64,000 bases of DNA. Source: an uncultured bacterium. Lineage in GTDB: Bacteria > Bacteroidota > Ignavibacteria > Kapaibacteriales > UBA2268. Where the stretch lies: positions 21,991-85,990 of the forward strand of contig CALLXS010000054.1 in NCBI GenBank assembly GCA_937875295.1. Direction: 5' to 3'. The translations under genes and the position numbers were made by a program. Below, piece after piece: positions 55,319 through 63,863 of this stretch (its first letter is position 1; every line of letters starts with the position of its first letter). The notes beneath the pieces were generated by a model that saw only the letters and a program-made list of their open reading frames with translations, was not told the DNA's origin and did not search any database.

Positions 55319-56791
55319 TTAACTAATTTTTTGAGCGTTGAATAATTTGATTAGTTTCTTCTCAATTTCTGTAAGTTCATTTTGAGCAGGACTAATATTA
55401 TTCTTTAAATTTAATTCAAGAGTTTTATTATCATTTTTCAATTGATTAGATTTTATCTCTTTATTATTTATATTAAAGTCGATTTTATCAATATTATTAT
55501 TGTTTTTAATATCTGAATTTATATTATGTGCAGCAGGAATATTATTTCTTTGCTTTTCTTTTAAACTTAAATTATTATGCTTAAAATCACTTTCTTGAAC
55601 ATAATTTTGTGTATCCTTTACAATTTTAAAGTTTTTTTTTAAGTCCTTAATCTCATTTAATAATTCAGAAATTTGCAAAGTAGTATCCATTGCTGCCATT
55701 TGCAGGAGCGATGTCTCAAATTTTATTCTCGGTTGAGTTGCATATTTAAGTTGATTTTCTGTATTAGAAGCCAAAATCAGCAAACGCAATAAATCATTTT
55801 TAGAGAAATTATTTGCTGTTTCTTTATATTGCTCGATATTTTCTGAAGATGCTTCTACTAAACTTGGAGATTCTGTAATTTTAATAGTGAGTATATTTCT
55901 AAAATGCTCGACCAAACCCTCCATTGTTTCCTTTAAATCATAACCTTTGTCTATAATCTGTTTAGTTAAAATAAATATATCACTTAAATTTTTATTAATA
56001 ATATTATCTGTTATTCGGAAATAAAAATCTGTATCAATTAGATGCAGAGAATCAGACATTTTGTAATAATCGACTTCGTTTCCACAAAATGCAATCACCT
56101 GATCGAAAATACTTTGAGAATCACGCATTGAACCGTCACCTTTTTTGGCTATAGTAATAAGGCTTTTCTCGTCGATTTTAATATTTTCTTTTTTTGCAAT
56201 TTCCTTTAATGAGCTGACAATATCATCAATTTCCATTCTTTTGAATTCAAATCTCTGGCATCGACTAAGAATTGTAGCAAGCACTTTATGCGGTTCTGTA
56301 GTAGCAAAAATAAAAAGTAAATGAGGAGGAGGCTCTTCCAAAGTCTTAAGCAAAGCATTAAAAGCTGCAGTAGAGAGCATATGAACTTCATCAATAATAT
56401 AAATTTTATATTTCCCCGAAGTAGGCAAATACTTAGAATTTTCTCTTAAATTTCTAATGTCATCGACTGAATTATTAGAGGCACCATCGATTTCAATTAC
56501 ATCCATAGAGCGACCTTCAATGATTGAGACACAAGAATCACATTCATTGCAAGGTTCGTTATTTTCTTTTGGATTCGTGCAGTTAATCGATCGAGCTAAA
56601 ATTCTCGCAGTAGTAGTTTTTCCAACACCTCTTGGTCCGCTAAACAAGTAAGCATGATGAATCCTACCTGATTTCACGGCATTTTGAAGAGTAGTAGTAA
56701 TATGTTGTTGTCCGACTACATTACTAAAGCTAAGTGGTCTCCATTTTCTAGCAGTTACTAAGAATCCTTTTTGATTACTATTCTCTTCCAT
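55319..56791 (-). CDS. dnaX: DNA polymerase III subunit gamma/tau
   Basis: The 490-residue clamp-loader ATPase has KWRPLSFSNVVGQQHITTTL, Walker A GPRGVGKTTTARIL, the zinc Cys cluster (CTNPKENNEPCNECDSC), Walker B YIIDEVHMLSTAAFNALLKT and SRCQRFEFKRM. The C-terminal 130 residues are a low-complexity Asn/Lys-rich linker. The product is short, nearer gamma length than tau. No frameshift site was identified. Confidence 0.95.
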   Translation of the reverse strand: MEENSNQKGFLVTARKWRPLSFSNVVGQQHITTTLQNAVKSGRIHHAYLFSGPRGVGKTTTARILARSINCTNPKENNEPCNECDSCVSIIEGRSMDVIEIDGASNNSVDDIRNLRENSKYLPTSGKYKIYIIDEVHMLSTAAFNALLKTLEEPPPHLLFIFATTEPHKVLATILSRCQRFEFKRMEIDDIVSSLKEIAKKENIKIDEKSLITIAKKGDGSMRDSQSIFDQVIAFCGNEVDYYKMSDSLHLIDTDFYFRITDNIINKNLSDIFILTKQIIDKGYDLKETMEGLVEHFRNILTIKITESPSLVEASSENIEQYKETANNFSKNDLLRLLILASNTENQLKYATQPRIKFETSLLQMAAMDTTLQISELLNEIKDLKKNFKIVKDTQNYVQESDFKHNNLSLKEKQRNNIPAAHNINSDIKNNNNIDKIDFNINNKEIKSNQLKNDNKTLELNLKNNISPAQNELTEIEKKLIKLFNAQKIS

Positions 56792-56823
56792 TAAATAATA
56801 TTAATTTTTTTCGAATTTATATT

Positions 56824-58032
56824 TTATATTAATACTTTACCGGTCATTTCCTTTGGAATTTCTAATCCCATAATTGTTAGCAAAGTAGGAGCTACATCTG
56901 CTAAAATACCGTCGTTTATTTTTTTATATCTATTACTAACCAATATGCAAGGGACTGGATTAAGAGAATGAGCAGTATTTGGAGTGCCATCAGGATTTAA
57001 AGCATAATCAGCATTTCCGTGGTCAGCAATAATCATGACTTCATAACCCATAGTGCGTGCTGCGGATACAGTTTCTTTTACGCATTCATCAATTACTTTT
57101 ACTGCTTTCTCTATTGCAGAATATACGCCAGTATGCCCAACCATATCCCCATTTGCGAAATTTAATGTGATGAAATCATATTTTTGAGTTTTAATTGCTT
57201 CTACTAATTTATCCTTCACCAAATATGCACTCATTTCAGGCTGAAGGTCATAAGTAGCAACTTTAGGAGAGTTTACTAAAATTCTATCCTCATTTGGAAA
57301 TACTTCTTCTCTGCCACCAGAAAAGAAAAATGTAACGTGAGCATATTTTTCAGTTTCTGCTATTCTCAATTGATTTAAACCATTGTTTGAAACTATTTCG
57401 CCAATAGTATCAACTAAATTTTCTTTGTCAAAAAGAACTTTTACACCTCTAAAACTATCATCATAATTAGTCATAGTCAAGTAATACAATGGGATAGTAT
57501 GCATTTCGTATTCTGGTAAATTCTTTTGAGTAAGAGCTGTAGTAATTTCGCGTAATCTATCAGTACGGAAATTAAAGCAAATCATAACATCACCCTCTTT
57601 TACCAAACCTATTGGTTCATCTTTAGAATCGGTAATTAGAATTGGCTCTATGAATTCATCTGTTATATTTTTATCGTATGACGCTTGCACTGCTATAACT
57701 GGATCAGTAAATCTTTCTCCAGCACCTTTAATCATAAGATCGTACCCTTTTTTAACTCTTTCCCAGCGTTTATCCCTATCCATTGTATAGTATCTACCGC
57801 AAATAGTTGAAATTTTTGCTGTTTTATCTTTGATATATTCTTGTAAATCTTTAATAAATCCGATTCCGCTTCTTGGGTCTGTGTCTCTTCCATCCATTAG
57901 ACAATGTATAAAAACTTTATTAACATTATTTTTATTAAATATATCGCATAATTTATTTAAATGTTCAATAGAGGAATGCACTCCACCATCAGAAACTAAA
58001 CCTAATAAATGAATTGCTTTGTCATTATTTTT
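56824..58032 (-). CDS. gpmI: 2,3-bisphosphoglycerate-independent phosphoglycerate mutase, 5'-truncated
   Basis: The frame from about 58032 reads [20 protein letters not shown] and continues through [39 protein letters not shown] and [15 protein letters not shown], a typical glycolytic iPGM. About the first 110 residues, including the phospho-serine nucleophile and first metal Asp, are missing because unrelated sequence begins at about 58033. The remaining 400 codons are intact. A GTG at 57981 is only the Val of GGVHSS and not a real start. This truncation marks the join of two genomes. Confidence 0.92.
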   Translation of the reverse strand, partial: KNNDKAIHLLGLVSDGGVHSSIEHLNKLCDIFNKNNVNKVFIHCLMDGRDTDPRSGIGFIKDLQEYIKDKTAKISTICGRYYTMDRDKRWERVKKGYDLMIKGAGERFTDPVIAVQASYDKNITDEFIEPILITDSKDEPIGLVKEGDVMICFNFRTDRLREITTALTQKNLPEYEMHTIPLYYLTMTNYDDSFRGVKVLFDKENLVDTIGEIVSNNGLNQLRIAETEKYAHVTFFFSGGREEVFPNEDRILVNSPKVATYDLQPEMSAYLVKDKLVEAIKTQKYDFITLNFANGDMVGHTGVYSAIEKAVKVIDECVKETVSAARTMGYEVMIIADHGNADYALNPDGTPNTAHSLNPVPCILVSNRYKKINDGILADVAPTLLTIMGLEIPKEMTGKVLI

Positions 58033-58042
58033 CCCCCTATAT
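58028..58042. other. probable contig or transfer junction
   Basis: The gpmI frame loses family resemblance after NNDK (58032) and the DUF551-like ORF from the other genome ends with TAG at 58043-58045. The short stretch between contains TTTTTCCCCC (58028-58037). Left of it the DNA is Bacteroidota-like; right of it Clostridia-like in ribosome sites, codons and gene families. Confidence 0.75.
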
Positions 58043-58414
58043 CTATGATAATTTTTTCCATGCCTTTACAAATTCTTTAACTAAAAATTCAGGTGGCATA
58101 TTTATATCAATAGCAAACTCATCATTAAATGCTTTGAAATTTTCTTTATCTGTATGGAATAAATATCCTACTACTTGTTTAGTTTCTCCCTTATCGTTCT
58201 CCATGAGAAAAAGAACTGGTTTATTGTATTTCGGCAAATTTTCGCTTATTGGAATCCACTTATTTTCTTCCAATATCTCAATAGCTTCTTCTATTGCTTT
58301 CATCGGTAAATTTTCACTTTCTTCATCGGATAGTCCCATTCTTCTTCCTCTTACATAATCAGGTATTATGTTATTTATCAAATTTAAATTATTAATGATA
58401 TTTTCTATATTCAT
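58043..58414 (-). CDS. DUF551-like small protein
   Basis: The 123-residue protein contains [20 protein letters not shown] (about 52-71), which matches the DUF551 opening 'W..Vse.lPe......vl', a domain common in phage and mobile-element proteins of unknown role. A strong GGAGGG ribosome site precedes the ATG by 7 bases, unlike genes left of the junction. It follows the NADAR pseudogene on the same strand. Confidence 0.6.
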   Translation of the reverse strand: MNIENIINNLNLINNIIPDYVRGRRMGLSDEESENLPMKAIEEAIEILEENKWIPISENLPKYNKPVLFLMENDKGETKQVVGYLFHTDKENFKAFNDEFAIDINMPPEFLVKEFVKAWKKLS

Positions 58415-58428
58415 TAATTATCCCTCCT

Positions 58429-58877
58429 CTATTTTAACTTCTCTCTTACCTGCATTAAGGCTTTGCCTAACACATTATCTCCTTTAATTTCTTTACACCT
58501 ATTGCATCTACAATCGCCAAAAAGATTATCATGCCATGTATTCCCCCTCAATCAACAGTGAGTCTTTTGTTTTTAACAGGTTTTTAAAGCCCGGATTATT
58601 AGCAAATTTATTATAAACAATATCAAGCATTATGCCATCCTTAACTTCTTCCCAGTCCTTTCTTAAAGTAACCTTCCTGCCAAGGTTCTTTGCCTCAACT
58701 GGATTAAGGTTTTAAAATTTAACTCTTGACCTATTATTAACACACTTAGAAGCTTGAAAGGCTGCTTCGTTATTTAGATAACACAACCCTTTCATAATAA
58801 ACAGGTACATTGTAAAAATTGCTTAAAAAGCTATATTCTCCCCTAAAATTATCAATGATATTCCTATTATTATCCAT
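58429..58877 (-). pseudogene. NADAR (YbiA-like) family pseudogene with three frameshifts
   Basis: Starting at ATG 58877 behind a GGGAG site, the minus strand encodes IDNFRGEYSFLSNFYNVPVY, then stops. Another frame continues YLNNEAAFQASKC. A third gives NPVEAKNLGRKVTLRKDWEE, then ANNPGFKNLLKTKDSLLIEG, and a last shift gives NTWHDNLFGDCRCNRCKEIK to TAG at 58429. Put together these pieces form a normal NADAR domain (F-R-G..FLSNF, NEAAFQA, LGR.V.LR.DW, WHDN.(W/F)GDC). NADAR proteins are N-glycosidases of ADP-ribose or riboflavin intermediates. At least three indels make it inactive, unless they are sequencing errors. Confidence 0.8.
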
Positions 58878-58944
58878 GAAATATCTCCCTTCTTATTCTT
58901 GTTATTAATAACAACACTTTTATTAATTTTTTAGATTATATGGC

Positions 58945-58960
58945 TTAAAAAGCTTTTTAA
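58945..58960. repeat. 16-bp perfect palindrome
   Basis: TTAAAAAGCTTTTTAA reads the same on both strands. It lies in the gene-free stretch 58878-59046 between the NADAR remnant and the next gene. It may be a regulator site or chance. Confidence 0.5.
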
Positions 58961-58983
58961 TAATAAAATGGCTTAATTAATTA

Positions 58984-59005
58984 AACGTGTACAATTCGAC
59001 ACGTT
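58984..59005. repeat. operator-like inverted repeat
   Basis: AACGTGT (58984-58990) and ACACGTT (58999-59005) are exact inverted repeats 8 bases apart. The centre spacing of about 15 bases would fit a dimeric repressor, possibly acting on the minus-strand NADAR/DUF551 transcript. Confidence 0.4.
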
Positions 59006-59047
59006 AATCCTTGAAGTTAGTTAAACAACTTTATAAAGACATAAATA

Positions 59048-59071
59048 AATAGCCCAGATTCCTGAGCTATT
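59048..59071 (-). terminator. terminator after the replication-relaxation-like gene
   Basis: AATAGCCCAG (59048-59057) pairs with CTGAGCTATT (59062-59071) allowing one G-U pair on the minus strand, followed there by TATTTATGT. Confidence 0.6.
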
Positions 59072-59074
59072 ATT

Positions 59075-59716
59075 TTATGGTGCAAATGTAATTGCTTTAA
59101 TTTCTTGTAAATCTCCTTCTTCTTCGCTATATTTCAAGAAAGCCCCTAATTCATATAATGGTTTTTTTATCCTTTCATCTGTAGATACTCTAAATCGGTT
59201 TATTTCAGTAGTTTCAATTAAAAGTTTGCTTACTTCTAAGGCAATTTCATCGCTGTCTGCAAATACGAATAATACAGGCGGAGATGGGCTATCATAATAA
59301 TATTTCTTCCATGCATTGCTGGATAGTAGTTCCGTAAACTTATATGCTCTTTCTCTAAATTGAACCGGGAAATTTATTCCTCTCACAACCTCTCCTATGT
59401 GATAAGCCTTATTTCCGTTTATGTCTAAGCAAAAATCGAAAGAAGGAATAACATTTTTCTTTGCTACTCTGATGTCAGGTTCTACATTGAAATAGACTAA
59501 TTTATTAGGGCATGTACTTAATATGGACAGATAAAAGCTCGTTACAAATAAATCTTTATTAATAATATCAGATGATTTCATGTTTACTATGCTATACCAG
59601 TCAGTAGTATCTTCACTTGAATAATGAGAAAGTAAATATCTTCCCCCTAAATCTAAACAATAAATTTCTAATGCTTCACGGCAAATAACTTCAGCTGTTA
59701 CATCTTTAGTAAGCAT
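59075..59716 (-). CDS. replication-relaxation-like protein, probably 5'-truncated
   Basis: From ATG 59716 this is 213 residues. The body (SFDFCLDINGNKAYHIGEVV, FRERAYKFTELLSSNAWKKY, PPVLFVFADSDEIALEVSKL) resembles the nuclease-like domain of replication-relaxation family proteins of plasmids and conjugative elements. The reading frame stays open and protein-like up to 59875 (about 50 more residues, including a winged-helix-like stretch NRLDKLVKYRILNKF), but contains no ATG, GTG or TTG there, and the DUF1540 gene starts divergently at 59881. The ATG at 59716 has no ribosome site. It is probably a remnant. Confidence 0.6.
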   Translation of the reverse strand: MLTKDVTAEVICREALEIYCLDLGGRYLLSHYSSEDTTDWYSIVNMKSSDIINKDLFVTSFYLSILSTCPNKLVYFNVEPDIRVAKKNVIPSFDFCLDINGNKAYHIGEVVRGINFPVQFRERAYKFTELLSSNAWKKYYYDSPSPPVLFVFADSDEIALEVSKLLIETTEINRFRVSTDERIKKPLYELGAFLKYSEEEGDLQEIKAITFAP

Positions 59717-59880
59717 AAACTTATTAAGAATTCTATATTTAACAAGCTTATCAAGCCTATTTTTTATTATTTGCTTAGAAGCTATGTCCTCATCTTTGTC
59801 ATCTATTAGCCATAAATATTTGTATAATTCATTCTTTTCAGGATAGACTATTGTAAAATTATATTGAAGGGAGAATTAAT

Positions 59881-60189
59881 ATGGCAAATATTGTATGTAC
59901 AGTATCTAACTGTTATTATAACAAGAGGGAAGGATGTACTGCTTCGGCTTTGGAAGTGGATGGTAAAGATGCCGGTGAAAGCAGGCATACATGCTGCGAT
60001 ACATTTATAGAACAAAAGCCCGGGGTTAAAAGTTCGGTCAATGAACCAAAAAGTGAAACTGAGATAAGTTGTAAAGCAGTCAAATGCGTATATAACGATG
60101 ATGAGTATTGCGATGCCTCCAGGATAGTTGTAAACGGGAGAAATGCTCAGCATCCTGAGGAAACATGTTGCAGTACATTCAAAGATTAA
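59881..60189 (+). CDS. tandem DUF1540 protein
   Basis: The 102-residue protein holds two copies of the Cys-rich DUF1540 motif: residues about 5-44 (CTVSNCYYNKREGCTASALE, ending HTCCDTF) and about 63-100 (CKAVKCVYNDDEYCDASRIV, ending ETCCSTF). The four or five Cys per copy suggest a small metal-bound or disulfide fold. The family is typical of spore-forming Firmicutes; its role is unknown. AAGGGAG precedes the ATG by 8 bases. Confidence 0.9.
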   Translation: MANIVCTVSNCYYNKREGCTASALEVDGKDAGESRHTCCDTFIEQKPGVKSSVNEPKSETEISCKAVKCVYNDDEYCDASRIVVNGRNAQHPEETCCSTFKD

Positions 60190-60216
60190 CTGAAAAGAAT
60201 AAGGGTATAAGAATGT

Positions 60217-60248
60217 AAAGGATGTAAAGTATGTACAATACATCCTTT
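60217..60248 (+). terminator. terminator after the DUF1540 gene
   Basis: AAAGGATGTA (60217-60226) pairs exactly with TACATCCTTT (60239-60248), followed by TTTGG. Confidence 0.8.
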
Positions 60249-60336
60249 TTTGGTAAATGAGACTATAGATTGGAACAAAAGTATTTCAGAATCGTCTAAA
60301 TTAATGAGAAAGATATAATTGTAGGGAGGAATTCTT

Positions 60337-62532
60337 ATGAAAACTAATTTGCTTGGAAAAGTTACAGTGTTTGTGATTGCTCTGATTGTTTGTATAAGCT
60401 TTACGGCATTTGGCGCAACTGAAGTAAGTGTGTACGTGGACAATGATAAGGTTGAATTTGATGTTAGCCCCATAATAGAAAACGGCAGGATGCTTGTGCC
60501 TCTTCGAGGGGTTTTTGAAAAGCTTGGGGCTGTTGTGGACTGGAACAAGAATATTTCGGAGGTGGTTGTAAAGGACTCAAACAATGAAATAGAAATGATT
60601 CTGGGAAATGATAAGGTAATAGTAAATGGTGAGGTAAGGACGATTGATGTTCCTACAAGGATGATAAACAGCAGGACCTTTGCTCCTTTAAGGTTTGTTT
60701 CGGAAAATTTAGGACATACCGTGAAATGGGACCAAAACACCAACTCAGTTTACATTACAAAGAATGATACGGTAAATACTTCAAAGAACATGGTTATGAC
60801 TGTAGGCTCAAAGGAAAACTTGAAAGCTCTGCTTGAATATAATTCAAAGTTATACAGCTACGTATGGTTGGGAAGAGGAATTGCAGTTGACGCAGTTAAT
60901 GATGGAGCAATGGGTTCTGCTTCAGCTGCAGAGGCTCCGGAATCTTCTAAATCTGCCGACAATTCCGACACCAACAATCAGGTGGAAGGTGTTCAGGAAG
61001 GGGACATTATTAAAAATGACGGCAAGTATATTTATATTAATACTGATAAGGGAGTTAAGATTATAGATTCTGATCCGATTAATCCAAAAGTAGCAGCTAC
61101 TGTTCAGGTTCCTGAAAATACCAATGTCAGTGAAATATTTGTGGCAGGCGGCAGGCTGGTGGTAATAGGACAAAATAATTATTTTCAAGTAATGGACAAA
61201 GCCACTACAATAATGACTCCAAGGTACTATGAAGACAGGACAGATGTGCTTATCTATAATATTGAGAATATAGAAAAACCAGTTCTGGAAAAAGAATATT
61301 TATTTGACGGCAATTACCTATCAGGTAGGGCTATCGATGACAAATTGTACTTAATCAGTACCAGGTACTTAAACTACAGGTATGATGATATTCAGGAACC
61401 GGACGTTCCCTTACCATATTATACAGATGTGCTGACAAATTCAAAACATGAGTTTGGCTATGATGAAATCAGATACTTCCCTGGCTATATAGATTCAAGG
61501 TACATGTATACTGTGGGAATTGACCTGGGGGATAAGTCATCCACACCTGATGTTGATGTGTACTTGGGAGGCTCGGATACGATTTATGTTTCAAAGGATA
61601 ATATGTACGCGGCAATTGCTGATTATTCTTATGACAGCACAGCCTCAAAGGCAGAATTGTACAGTCCGGCATATAGTACAGGAACAGTGGTATATAAATT
61701 TAAGTTAAATAACGGCAATGTGGATGTTGTTTCCCAGGGAAGTGTTCCGGGAACAATAATCAACCAATTCTCAATGGATGAGCATGAAGGTAAGTTTAGA
61801 ATTGCCACCACATCCGGAGAAGCATGGCAGGATACCTCCAGGAACAATTTGTATATTTTAGACAGCAATTTAAAAACAATCGGAAAACTGGAAGACCTGG
61901 CAGCAGGAGAACGGATTTACAGCACCAGGTTTGCTGGCGATAGGGTATATATGGTTACGTACAGGCAGGTAGACCCATTGTTTGTAATAGATACTTCAAA
62001 CCCAGAAAAGCCTACTGTTAAAGGAATGCTTAAAATACCGGGCTACAGTACCTACCTGCACATGATTGATGAAAATCACATATTGGGCTTTGGATACGAT
62101 ACTCAGGAGAATTCTTCTGGAGGAACTGTAAATGGGGGAATGAAGTTATCTATGTTTGATGTTACAGACCCGGGTAAGCCAAAAGAAACGCATACGGAAA
62201 CCATAGGGAAAGCAGGAACATATTCAGAGGTTTTATACAATCATAAGGCATTGATGTTTTCGACAGGCGGAGGGTTGATGGCCTTCCCAGTAAGCGTGTC
62301 CGGAGATAATTATAAGACTGAATTTAGCGGAGCCTATGTGTATAACGTAGATAATGAAAGCTTTAGCTTAAGAAATAGAATAAGTCATGAAACTGAGGAA
62401 GTTGGCACACATGGTTACCAGGTTAAGAGAGTAATCCTTATTAATGGTAATTTATACAGCTTTTCAGACAATAAAATGCAGGTTCATAGCATAGAAGACA
62501 ATAAAAAAACAAGTGAGCTGGCAATTAAATAA
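60337..62532 (+). CDS. secreted copper-amine-oxidase-N / beta-propeller protein
   Basis: The 731-residue protein has a signal peptide (about 1-27, ending AFGAT) and a copper amine oxidase N-terminal-like stalk domain (about 28-145) with MLVPLRGVFEKLGAVVDWNK and RTFAPLRFVSENLGHTVKWD. The rest (about 160-731) matches the secreted beta-propeller domain family (starting near NQVEGVQEGDIIKNDGKYIY and running through GDRVYMVTYRQVDPLFVIDT). Both domains are common in Clostridia envelope proteins. It probably acts outside the membrane; function unknown. GGGAGG precedes the ATG. No catalytic site is visible. Confidence 0.88.
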   Translation: MKTNLLGKVTVFVIALIVCISFTAFGATEVSVYVDNDKVEFDVSPIIENGRMLVPLRGVFEKLGAVVDWNKNISEVVVKDSNNEIEMILGNDKVIVNGEVRTIDVPTRMINSRTFAPLRFVSENLGHTVKWDQNTNSVYITKNDTVNTSKNMVMTVGSKENLKALLEYNSKLYSYVWLGRGIAVDAVNDGAMGSASAAEAPESSKSADNSDTNNQVEGVQEGDIIKNDGKYIYINTDKGVKIIDSDPINPKVAATVQVPENTNVSEIFVAGGRLVVIGQNNYFQVMDKATTIMTPRYYEDRTDVLIYNIENIEKPVLEKEYLFDGNYLSGRAIDDKLYLISTRYLNYRYDDIQEPDVPLPYYTDVLTNSKHEFGYDEIRYFPGYIDSRYMYTVGIDLGDKSSTPDVDVYLGGSDTIYVSKDNMYAAIADYSYDSTASKAELYSPAYSTGTVVYKFKLNNGNVDVVSQGSVPGTIINQFSMDEHEGKFRIATTSGEAWQDTSRNNLYILDSNLKTIGKLEDLAAGERIYSTRFAGDRVYMVTYRQVDPLFVIDTSNPEKPTVKGMLKIPGYSTYLHMIDENHILGFGYDTQENSSGGTVNGGMKLSMFDVTDPGKPKETHTETIGKAGTYSEVLYNHKALMFSTGGGLMAFPVSVSGDNYKTEFSGAYVYNVDNESFSLRNRISHETEEVGTHGYQVKRVILINGNLYSFSDNKMQVHSIEDNKKTSELAIK

Positions 62533-62563
62533 AAATATCCCTCCGCAAGTGGAGGGATATTTT
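62532..62563 (+). terminator. terminator after the beta-propeller gene
   Basis: AAAATATCCCTCC (62532-62544) pairs exactly with GGAGGGATATTTT (62551-62563), starting right at the stop codon, followed by TATTG. Confidence 0.88.
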
Positions 62564-62610
62564 TATTGATAATTTTAATATTATTTGGTATGATAACGTG
62601 GGGTGATAAT

Positions 62611-63753
62611 ATGAAAAAAATAATTCCTTTATTGCTGACAATAGTTTTAGTTTTTTCTTTTTTGACAGGATGCCAGCAAAATATAATTATGACATCTCCT
62701 TTTTCAGAACGCCAGCAAAATGAGGATCCTCCGGCTGAACAGGCATACCAAAAGTACTCTTATACTTTTTTAGATACATTTGATACTGTGACTCAGGTTG
62801 TAGGTTATACGGAAACAGAAGAAGAATTTAACGGCTATGCCGAGAAAATCCACGAAAGAATGTTGGAGCTTCATAAACTATATGATAAGTATAATGACTA
62901 TGATGGCATCAACAACATAAAAACAATTAACGACAATGCAGGAGTAAAACCTGTTAAGGTCGACAGGGATATTATTGACTTAATACTGTTCAGCAAAAAA
63001 ATGTATGAAGATGTTGCCGGAAGCCAGACAAATATTGCCATGGGTTCAGTTCTGGAAATATGGCATACTTACAGGGATCGGGCGGAAGCAGACCCTGCTG
63101 ATGCAAAGATACCTCCAATGGAGGACTTACTGGCGGCAAGCGAACATACTGATTTGAACAAGGTTATTGTAGATGTGGAAAACAGTACAGTATACTTGAA
63201 TGACCCGCTTATGAGTCTTGATGTGGGTGCTGTGGCCAAGGGATATGCAACTGAGGTGGTTGTACAGGAAATAATGGAAGAAGGTTTCACCTCAGGAATC
63301 ATCAGTGCAGGAGGAAATATTCGTGCATTCGGCAAACCCATGGATGGAACGAGAGATAAATGGGGAGTTGGGATTCAAAATCCGGACAGCGTCATAGGCA
63401 ACTCTGAGGAAAGTATAGTAGAGACAGTATTCCTGACAGATGCCTCTGTTGTAACAAGCGGTGATTATCAGAGATTTTATATGGTAGGAGACAAGGTAAT
63501 ACACCACTTAATTGATCCTGAAACACTTATGCCGGGAGATTATTTCAGAGCTGTAACTATAATTACCCAGGATTCAGGAAAGGCGGATTTTCTGTCAACA
63601 ACAGTATTTCTTCTGCCATATGATGAAGGCAAGTCTTTAGTTGAATCACTTGACGGCGTTGAAGCCTTGTGGATATTCAAGGATGGTACAATTAAAACTA
63701 CTGACGGAATGAAGGCAATAATGAAAAGTGAAGGTGCTACCGCAGAAAATTAA
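62611..63753 (+). CDS. apbE: FAD:protein FMN transferase (ApbE family lipoprotein)
   Basis: This 380-residue protein starts at ATG 62611 behind GGGGTGA; the longer TTG frame from 62566 overlaps the previous terminator. It has a lipoprotein signal (LVFSFLTGC, Cys about 21), FLDTFDTVTQVVGY, the family core VDVGAVAKGYATEVV in the form SLDVGAVAKGYATE, GFTSGIISAGGNIRAFGKP and VTSGDYQRFYMVGDKVIHHL with DPETL. ApbE attaches FMN to Thr of RNF/NQR subunits and extracellular flavoproteins. The LIDPETLMPGDY segment replaces the usual HIIDP.TG.P. Confidence 0.93.
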   Translation: MKKIIPLLLTIVLVFSFLTGCQQNIIMTSPFSERQQNEDPPAEQAYQKYSYTFLDTFDTVTQVVGYTETEEEFNGYAEKIHERMLELHKLYDKYNDYDGINNIKTINDNAGVKPVKVDRDIIDLILFSKKMYEDVAGSQTNIAMGSVLEIWHTYRDRAEADPADAKIPPMEDLLAASEHTDLNKVIVDVENSTVYLNDPLMSLDVGAVAKGYATEVVVQEIMEEGFTSGIISAGGNIRAFGKPMDGTRDKWGVGIQNPDSVIGNSEESIVETVFLTDASVVTSGDYQRFYMVGDKVIHHLIDPETLMPGDYFRAVTIITQDSGKADFLSTTVFLLPYDEGKSLVESLDGVEALWIFKDGTIKTTDGMKAIMKSEGATAEN

Positions 63754-63760
63754 TTATTGC

Positions 63761-63802
63761 AAAATAAAGTTATGGCTATATGACCGGCTATAACTTTATT
63801 TT
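63761..63802 (+). terminator. terminator after apbE
   Basis: AAAATAAAGTTAT (63761-63773) pairs exactly with ATAACTTTATTTT (63790-63802), with further pairing possible inside the loop. Confidence 0.7.
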
Positions 63803-63863
63803 ATTAGAATAGAATTATATTTATGTTATACTTAAATTAACTTTAAAATGCAGAAGGTAATCT

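Noticed and set aside
62566..62610. Upstream TTG start for the ApbE lipoprotein
   Set aside because: It would overlap the previous terminator and hide the lipoprotein signal; ATG 62611 has a GGGGTGA ribosome site.
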